In this document: positions 6,553 through 10,726 of the stretch, one piece after another
Layout: each line of letters opens with the position of its first letter
Position numbering within the stretch: the stretch's first letter is position 1
Assembly: GCA_937883885.1 (NCBI GenBank)
Contig: CAKZXL010000821.1
Span: 1-10,726 of the forward strand
Length of the DNA: 10,726 nt
Direction of reading: 5' to 3'
Origin: an uncultured Aquincola sp.
Lineage (GTDB): Bacteria > Pseudomonadota > Gammaproteobacteria > Burkholderiales > Burkholderiaceae
Notes under the pieces: model-generated
Told to the model about the DNA's origin: nothing
Database searches by the model: none
What the model saw: only the letters and a program-made list of their open reading frames with translations
Position numbers and translations under genes: made by a program

Positions 6553-7404
6553 ATGGCTTCACCTGCGTGCTCGCTAGCCACCGCCTGGGGCCGCCGGCCT
6601 TGTGTGCTGCCGCCCGACTGGCTGGATTTGTCCCCGGTGGACACCGACCTGCCGTCCGTCGAGCGGCTGCTGCGCCGGCTGGACGAGTCGCGCATGCGGG
6701 TGCGCCTGCCGGGCGACGGGCCGGCCAGCGGCTCGCCGCGGCGGGTGGCCCTGCGCGACATCCCCGACCTGTCGAGCCACCTGGCCAGCGGCCAGCCGCT
6801 GCACCTGCAGGCCATCGACCTGCACCAGGTGGACGCCGGCCATGCCGAGATGCTGCGCCGCTTCCGCCAGCGGCTGGAAGCGCTGGTGCCCGAGGTGGCG
6901 CACCCCAGCACGCAGGTGACGATGGGCCTGTTCCTGTCCAGCGGCGGCGCGGTGGCGCCTTTCCATGCCGACCAGGAGCACAACTTCCTGGCGCAGGTGG
7001 CGGGCGACAAGAAGATGCACATGTTCCCCAGCGAGCTCGACACCTTTCCCTGCATCAAGCGCGAGGCGCTGGCCGCCGACGACGAGCATGTGCTGGACAC
7101 CTACCACCCCGCGCTGGAAGCGCGCGCCGAGGTGGTTCACCTGGTGCCCGGCACCACGCTGTACCACCCGCCGATGAGCCCGCACTGGGTGGACACCGGC
7201 CGCGCCTCGCCTTCGCTGTCGCTCACCTTCAGCTTCACCACGCCCAGCGTGCACCGGGTGCTGCTGCTGCACAAGCTCAACCGCCGGCTGCGGCGGCTGG
7301 GGCTGCAGCCCCAGCCGGTGGGCCGTCGTCCCGGCGTGGATGCGGCCAAGCTGGTGGTGGCCCGCGCGATGCGCGCCCTGGTGCGGCTGCAGCGGCCCGG
7401 CTGA
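6553..7404 (+). CDS. Cupin-like (Cupin_8/JmjC-type) putative Fe(II)/2-oxoglutarate oxygenase
   Basis: A 283-aa protein (from ATG 6553) resembling cupin-like/JmjC-type proteins, many of which are Fe(II)- and 2-oxoglutarate-dependent hydroxylases. The core begins near residue 119 (STQVTMGLFLSSGGAVAPFHAD). His138 and Asp140 of the HxD motif, with His211 in YHPPMSPHWVDTG, form a plausible iron-binding facial triad. Lys153 or Lys154 in GDKKMHMF could bind the co-substrate. A basic C-terminal tail (NRRLRRLG and beyond) follows the fold. No signal peptide is seen, so it is probably cytoplasmic. In-frame upstream starts (TTG 6463, ATG 6469) would add up to 30 residues of non-domain-like sequence; none of the starts has a clear Shine-Dalgarno. 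It converges with the GT4 gene at 7418 across only 13 nt. Its place in a glycan locus suggests sugar or carrier hydroxylation, but that is speculative. Confidence 0.75.
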   Translation: MASPACSLATAWGRRPCVLPPDWLDLSPVDTDLPSVERLLRRLDESRMRVRLPGDGPASGSPRRVALRDIPDLSSHLASGQPLHLQAIDLHQVDAGHAEMLRRFRQRLEALVPEVAHPSTQVTMGLFLSSGGAVAPFHADQEHNFLAQVAGDKKMHMFPSELDTFPCIKREALAADDEHVLDTYHPALEARAEVVHLVPGTTLYHPPMSPHWVDTGRASPSLSLTFSFTTPSVHRVLLLHKLNRRLRRLGLQPQPVGRRPGVDAAKLVVARAMRALVRLQRPG

Positions 7405-7417
7405 CGGGACGGGCGCC

Positions 7418-8518
7418 TCAGCGTGCGGCGCCCAGCAAGGCCTGGTGCACCGCCTCGAACTGGTCGACGATGCGTTCCATGCGGAACTCGCGCTCGATGC
7501 GCGTCCGGCCCGCGGCGCCCATGCGCGTGCGGGCCTCGGGGTCGGCCAGCAGGGCCAGCAGGCGGGCGGCCAGCGCCTTGGCGTCGCGCTGCGGCACCAG
7601 GTGGCCGGTGACGCCGTCTTGCACCAGGTCGGCGGTGCCGCCGCCATCGCTGGCCACCACCGGCTTGCCCAGCATCATGTACTCGGCAATGCTGTTGGAC
7701 ATGCCTTCGGTGAAGGTGGCCAGCACGCCAATGTCGAAGGCGCACACCACCTGCTCGATGGGCGCGGCCACCCGGCCCAGCACCCGCAGCTGCGCCTGCC
7801 GCTCGGGCGGTATCAGGGCCTGCACCGCCGCCAGCGTGGGGCCGCCGCCCACCATCACGAAGACCACGTCGTTGCGCCGGGCCAGCACCTGCAGCGCCGC
7901 GTCGATCAGGGTGGGGTGGTCCTTGTAGTGCGAGAAGGTGGCCACCATGCCCACGATGTGCGGCGCCTGCAGCCCGTATTCGCGCCGCAGCCACTGCGGA
8001 TCGAGCGTGGCTGTCGCACGCGCCAGGTCGAAGCCGCTGGGAATCAGCCGCGCCTTGTGCGCGGGCGGGCCATACGCCTGCAGGCCCGCGCGCGAATTGC
8101 CCACCACCGCATCGGCGGCCCGGAAGGCCCAGCGCGCGCGGCGCACCAGCACCGGCGGCATCACCGCGGGTGCGTCCTGGATGAAGGCCACCAGCAGCGG
8201 GATGCGCAGCAGCCGGGTGGCGGGCACCGCATACAGCGCCGGCATCACGTGCCAGGCCGCCACCAGGCTGGCCTGCCAGCGCCGGCACAGCCGCCAGAAG
8301 CGCCAGGCCACCCAGGGGTCGCGCCGGCTGCGGCGCACCAGGTGTTCCACATGCACGCCGGGCAGCGCCAGCAGTTCGGTGAAGAACAGCTCCGGCGTCA
8401 TCGTCACGACCACGATGCGCCAGCCGCCGCGCGCCGCCAGGCCCTTGACCAGCTCCACGCACTGCCGTTCCTTGCCGCCGGCCTGCAGGTTGTCGATGAA
8501 CTGCACCAGCGTTTTCAT
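7418..8518 (-). CDS. Glycosyltransferase family 4 (second, minus-strand)
   Basis: A 366-aa GT4-type glycosyltransferase. The N-terminus has the classic start MKTLVQFIDNLQAGGKERQ, whose Gly/Lys/Glu loop (14-17) lies where GT4 enzymes contact the donor. The second Rossmann domain begins near residue 187 (HIVGMVATFSHYKDHPTLI, Lys199). The E-x7-E motif is EGMSNSIAE (Glu271, Glu279), followed by MMLGKPVVASDGGGTADLV, and GVTGHLV is at 302-308. All the hallmarks of an active enzyme are present, with normal length. The ATG at 8518 overlaps the stop of the upstream SDR gene (ATGA on the minus strand), so translation is probably coupled and no separate Shine-Dalgarno is needed. As the last gene of the minus-strand cassette, it is the likely transferase for the sugar made by the upstream enzymes. 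The longer open frame to 9088 is antisense-type extension within the SDR gene and is not used. Confidence 0.93.
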   Translation of the reverse strand: MKTLVQFIDNLQAGGKERQCVELVKGLAARGGWRIVVVTMTPELFFTELLALPGVHVEHLVRRSRRDPWVAWRFWRLCRRWQASLVAAWHVMPALYAVPATRLLRIPLLVAFIQDAPAVMPPVLVRRARWAFRAADAVVGNSRAGLQAYGPPAHKARLIPSGFDLARATATLDPQWLRREYGLQAPHIVGMVATFSHYKDHPTLIDAALQVLARRNDVVFVMVGGGPTLAAVQALIPPERQAQLRVLGRVAAPIEQVVCAFDIGVLATFTEGMSNSIAEYMMLGKPVVASDGGGTADLVQDGVTGHLVPQRDAKALAARLLALLADPEARTRMGAAGRTRIEREFRMERIVDQFEAVHQALLGAAR

Positions 8519-9450
8519 GCGGCCGGCGCCTGCAGCATCGCGGCCAGGCTGGTGGCCAGCGGCACCTGCGCGGCCCAGCCGCACTCGCGGCCGATCTTGT
8601 CGGCGCTGCCCACCACCACCGGCACGTCGGCCGGCCGCAGGCGGGTGGCCTCGGCCTCGATGCGCACCGGCAGGCCGCTGGCCTGCACCAGGGCGTCGAG
8701 CGCATCGCCGATGCGCACCGCGTGGCCGCTGCACACGTTGTAGACCTCGCCGCTGCGGCCCTGCCGGGCCAGCGCCTGCAAGGCGGTGGCTATGTCCCGG
8801 GTGTCGACGAAATCGCGCCGGGCTGCCAGCGCGCCCACCCGCAGCACCGGCGCCTGGCGGCCGGCGGCGATCTTGCGCAGCTGCGCCGCGAACGAACCCA
8901 GCGAGGTGTTGTCCGGCATGCCGGCGCCCACGATGTTGAAGACCCGCGCCAGCACCACGTCGTGCCCGGCGTGGGCCAGGGCGCGCACCGCCAGGCTTTG
9001 CCAGGCCTTGCTCACGCCATAGGGCGTGACCGGCGCCAGCGGGTCGGCTTCGCGCACCGGCAACTGCGCCGCTTGCACCAGGCCGCACTCGGCCGCGGAG
9101 CCCACCACCACCGTGCGCGCCCGCGGCGCCACCGCCTGCAGCGCTTCCAGCAGGCCGATGGTGGCCTGCACGTTGTCGCGGTAGAAGGTGGCCCAGTCGG
9201 GCGCCTGCAGGCGGCCGGCGGCATGCAGCACCACGTCGGGCTGCAGGGCCTGCAGCGCGTCGCGCAGCGCCGGCCCGTCGTTCAGGTCCAGCGCCAGCAC
9301 GGGTGCGCCGGCACCGTGCGCGGACGGTCGGCGGCCCAGGCCCACGCAGCGCGCCTGCGGCCAGGTGTGCGGCAGGTGGCGCAGCAGCGCCCCGGCCAGA
9401 AAGCCGCCGCAGCCCGTGACCAGCACGGTGGCTGCCGCTTCAGGCGGCAT
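8515..9450 (-). CDS. NAD(P)-dependent extended SDR, Rmd/GalE-like nucleotide-sugar reductase or epimerase
   Basis: A 311-aa extended short-chain dehydrogenase/reductase acting on a nucleotide sugar. The Rossmann motif VTGCGGFLAG is at 11-20, a substrate-side Ser is in VVGSAAECG (Ser118), and the catalytic pair is YGVSK (Tyr144, Lys148). ARVFNIVGAGMP (168-179) and GRQAPVLRVGALAARRDFVDTRD (197-219) resemble GDP-4-keto-6-deoxymannose reductases (Rmd) more than plain GalE, so C4-keto reduction after a 4,6-dehydratase is the favoured reaction; epimerase activity is the alternative. The ATG at 9450 is chosen because it opens just before the nucleotide-binding strand and overlaps the end of the nucleotidyltransferase gene by 11 bp. 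The open frame continuing to 9615 is out-of-frame sequence of that upstream gene. The stop overlaps the start of the GT4 gene by 4 bp. The substrate is inferred from neighbours only. Confidence 0.88.
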   Translation of the reverse strand: MPPEAAATVLVTGCGGFLAGALLRHLPHTWPQARCVGLGRRPSAHGAGAPVLALDLNDGPALRDALQALQPDVVLHAAGRLQAPDWATFYRDNVQATIGLLEALQAVAPRARTVVVGSAAECGLVQAAQLPVREADPLAPVTPYGVSKAWQSLAVRALAHAGHDVVLARVFNIVGAGMPDNTSLGSFAAQLRKIAAGRQAPVLRVGALAARRDFVDTRDIATALQALARQGRSGEVYNVCSGHAVRIGDALDALVQASGLPVRIEAEATRLRPADVPVVVGSADKIGRECGWAAQVPLATSLAAMLQAPAA

Positions 9451-10156
9451 GGCCCGGCAGGAAGCGCTGCGGATTGGTCTGGAACTGTCGCTGCGCTTCT
9501 TCGTAGTCGTCCACGCGGCCGATGTCCAGCCAGTAGCAAGGCTCCTGCGCGCAGTACACATGGCCGCCGCCGGCCAGCACCCGCAGCAGCAGGTCGGGCA
9601 TGCCCAGCGATTCACCGGGCCGGATCAGCGCCTGGCACTGCCGCGACAGCACGTACACGCCCATGCTGACGGTGTAGTCCAGCACCGGCTTTTCGCGGTA
9701 GGCCGCCAGAAAGCCGGCGCCGTCGCTCTCGATCACGCCGAAGTCGACATGGTGCTCGCGCCGCACCGTGGCCACCGTGGCCTGGGCGCCTTTTTCCAGG
9801 TGGCGGTCGTACAGCGCGCGGTAGTCCATGGTGGTCAGCACGTCACCGTTCATCACCAGCATGTGTTCGGCCGGGCTGCGGATCAGCGCCAGCGCGCCGG
9901 CGGTGTTCAGCGGCGCTTCTTCGCGCACGTATTCGATCTCGATGCCCCAGCGCTCGCCATGGCCGAAGTAGGCCTGGATCAGCTCGGCCAGGTGGCCGGT
10001 CAGCAGCGTCACCTTGCGAAAGCCGCCGCTGCGCAGCTGGCGGATGATCACCTCCAGGATCGGATACTCGCCGATGGGCACCAGCGGTTTCGGAAAGCAC
10101 ATGGTGTAGGGCCGCAGCCGGGTGCCGCGCCCGCCGGCCAGGATCACTGCCTGCAT
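9440..10156 (-). CDS. Sugar-1-phosphate nucleotidyltransferase (short NTP_transferase type)
   Basis: A 238-aa enzyme that would join an NTP to a sugar 1-phosphate, giving the activated NDP-sugar and pyrophosphate. Visible motifs are the nucleotide-binding signature LAGGRGTRLRP (6-16), FPKP with Lys23, the metal-binding Asp105 in MNGD (102-105), FGVIE (139-143), EKP (155-157) and WLDIG with Asp211. It has only the core catalytic domain: no left-handed beta-helix acyltransferase domain as in GlmU, no cupin-like extension as in type II Man-1-P guanylyltransferases, and no CBS pair as in PtmE-like proteins. The base (GTP, UTP, dTTP or CTP) cannot be read reliably. The start has a strong Shine-Dalgarno, GAGGAGG. 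It lies 39 nt after the LegB-like gene and overlaps the SDR gene by 11 bp, so it should work in the same pathway. Confidence 0.92.
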   Translation of the reverse strand: MQAVILAGGRGTRLRPYTMCFPKPLVPIGEYPILEVIIRQLRSGGFRKVTLLTGHLAELIQAYFGHGERWGIEIEYVREEAPLNTAGALALIRSPAEHMLVMNGDVLTTMDYRALYDRHLEKGAQATVATVRREHHVDFGVIESDGAGFLAAYREKPVLDYTVSMGVYVLSRQCQALIRPGESLGMPDLLLRVLAGGGHVYCAQEPCYWLDIGRVDDYEEAQRQFQTNPQRFLPGHAA

Positions 10157-10161
10157 GATTG

Positions 10162-10168
10162 CCTCCTC
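10162..10168 (-). promoter_or_regulatory. Strong ribosome binding site of the nucleotidyltransferase gene
   Basis: On the minus strand GAGGAGG ends 5 nt before the ATG at 10156. It is the best Shine-Dalgarno in the window and fixes this start. It stands in the 39-nt gap after the LegB-like stop, so the nucleotidyltransferase does not depend on coupling the way the following two genes seem to. Confidence 0.8.
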
Positions 10169-10195
10169 GTTGGGGGTGGTTGGCGGGCCGTGCCG

Positions 10196-10726
10196 CTACA
10201 GGTGGTAGAGGCCGGGCTTGTAGTCGTCCAGGTGCTCTCGCACGTAGTCGATGGTGCGGGCCAGGCCGTCGCGCAGGCTGTGCCGCGGCTGCCAGCCGGT
10301 CAGCGCCTGCGCCTTGTCGTTGCCGCACACCAGGCGCATCACTTCGCTGGCTTCGGGCCGCACCCGCTGGTCATCGGTCACCACGTCCACCTGGCTGCCG
10401 ATCAGCGACTGGATCAGCGCCACCGTCTCGCCGATGGACACGCCGCGGCCGGCGCCGACGTTGATCACTTCGCCCAGCGCCGCATCGGATCGGGCGACGG
10501 CCAGAAAGCCTTCCACCGTATCGGCCACGTAGTTGAAGTCGCGCACCGGCGCCAGCGAGCCCAGCCGCAGCACCCGCTGGCCCGACAGGATCTGGCTGAT
10601 GATGGCCGGGATGACGGCCCGCGCCGATTGCCGCGGGCCGTAGGTGTTGAAGGGCCGTATCGTGGCCACCGGCACGCCGAACGAGAGGAAGTAGCTCTCG
10701 GCCAGCTTGTCGGCCCCGATCTTGGA
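10196..10726 (-). CDS. LegB-like NAD-dependent nucleotide-sugar 4,6-dehydratase, 5' partial
   Basis: The C-terminal 176 residues of an extended SDR; the frame is open to the right edge, so the N-terminal Rossmann half is missing from the window. The visible part begins at SKIGADKLAE, the tail of a Y-x-x-x-K active site (the Lys is residue 2). It continues with VATIRPFNTYGPRQSARAVIP (20-40), LRLGSLAPVRDFNYV (53-67) and INVGAGRGVSIGE (88-100). The PFNTYGPRQSARAVIP and RDFNYV pattern is typical of LegB-type 4,6-dehydratases, which make a 4-keto-6-deoxy sugar from an NDP-N-acetylglucosamine in legionaminic-type pathways. Related epimerases or dTDP-glucose dehydratases are alternatives. An internal GTG at 10675 could be mistaken for a start but lies inside the conserved fold. 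The stop is TAG. As the first visible gene of the minus-strand cassette, it probably feeds the SDR reductase downstream. Confidence 0.85.
   Translation of the reverse strand, partial: SKIGADKLAESYFLSFGVPVATIRPFNTYGPRQSARAVIPAIISQILSGQRVLRLGSLAPVRDFNYVADTVEGFLAVARSDAALGEVINVGAGRGVSIGETVALIQSLIGSQVDVVTDDQRVRPEASEVMRLVCGNDKAQALTGWQPRHSLRDGLARTIDYVREHLDDYKPGLYHL

Noticed and set aside
8519..9088. Upstream extension of the minus-strand GT4 frame
   Set aside because: The canonical GT4 N-terminus begins at 8518 with an ATGA overlap; the extension lies wholly within the SDR gene in another frame.
9451..9615. Upstream extension of the SDR frame
   Set aside because: It is Cys/Trp/Arg-rich, has no fold before the Rossmann strand, and lies over the nucleotidyltransferase coding sequence.
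1..10726. CRISPR array, tRNA/rRNA genes, insertion sequence, prophage or defence system
   Set aside because: No regularly spaced repeats, tRNA-like cloverleaf, transposase, integrase, terminal inverted repeats or defence-type domains were seen; all sizeable genes fit glycan metabolism.

Overview
The window is very GC-rich (about 70% or more by eye), has strongly G/C-biased third codon positions, is densely coded and has short or overlapping gene junctions. With the gene families present, this fits a betaproteobacterium of the Burkholderiales type (Rubrivivax, Leptothrix or Ideonella-like). That placement is an inference from composition and protein style; there is no rRNA or other marker in the window. 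The content looks like the inner part of an exopolysaccharide or surface-glycan locus. No exosortase, polymerase, Wzx/Wzy, Wza/Wzc or initiating transferase lies inside the window.

Left half, plus strand (1-5489). The order is: the end of a split-transketolase N-terminal subunit (5' cut by the window edge), the C-terminal transketolase subunit (ATGA overlap), a secreted heparin-lyase-I-like protein (lyase A), a GT4 glycosyltransferase (ATGA overlap with lyase A), and a class II asparagine synthase/amidotransferase (4-nt gap). Except for the 93-nt gap before lyase A, these genes are close enough to be one operon.

Centre. A second heparin-lyase-I-like gene (lyase B) lies on the minus strand. 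It is a clear paralogue of lyase A and is predicted to be a lipoprotein. Its 3' end overlaps the 3' end of the amidotransferase gene by 73 bp, tail to tail. Upstream of it is a divergent intergenic region carrying a 20-bp-period direct repeat, CTGTAAC. On the other side of that region a plus-strand cupin/JmjC-like protein with an apparent iron-binding facial triad begins.

Right part, minus strand, read right to left (10726-7418). The order is: the C-terminal part of a LegB-like NAD-dependent 4,6-dehydratase (cut by the window edge), a short sugar-1-phosphate nucleotidyltransferase, an Rmd/GalE-like extended SDR, and a second GT4 glycosyltransferase. The last three are linked by overlaps (11 bp and 4 bp). 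This reads as a cassette that activates a sugar phosphate, dehydrates and reduces the nucleotide sugar (probably to a 6-deoxy sugar), and transfers it.

Inferred picture: the transketolase and the NTase/dehydratase/reductase set would supply unusual sugar precursors, the two GT4 enzymes would assemble them, and the amidotransferase and cupin-like oxygenase might decorate sugars. The two exported lyase-like proteins could trim or release the polymer. The most notable points are the duplicated lyases inside a biosynthetic locus, the overprinted C-terminus of the amidotransferase, the compact NDP-sugar cassette and the dioxygenase-like gene. All functions are read from motifs; no database search was possible.
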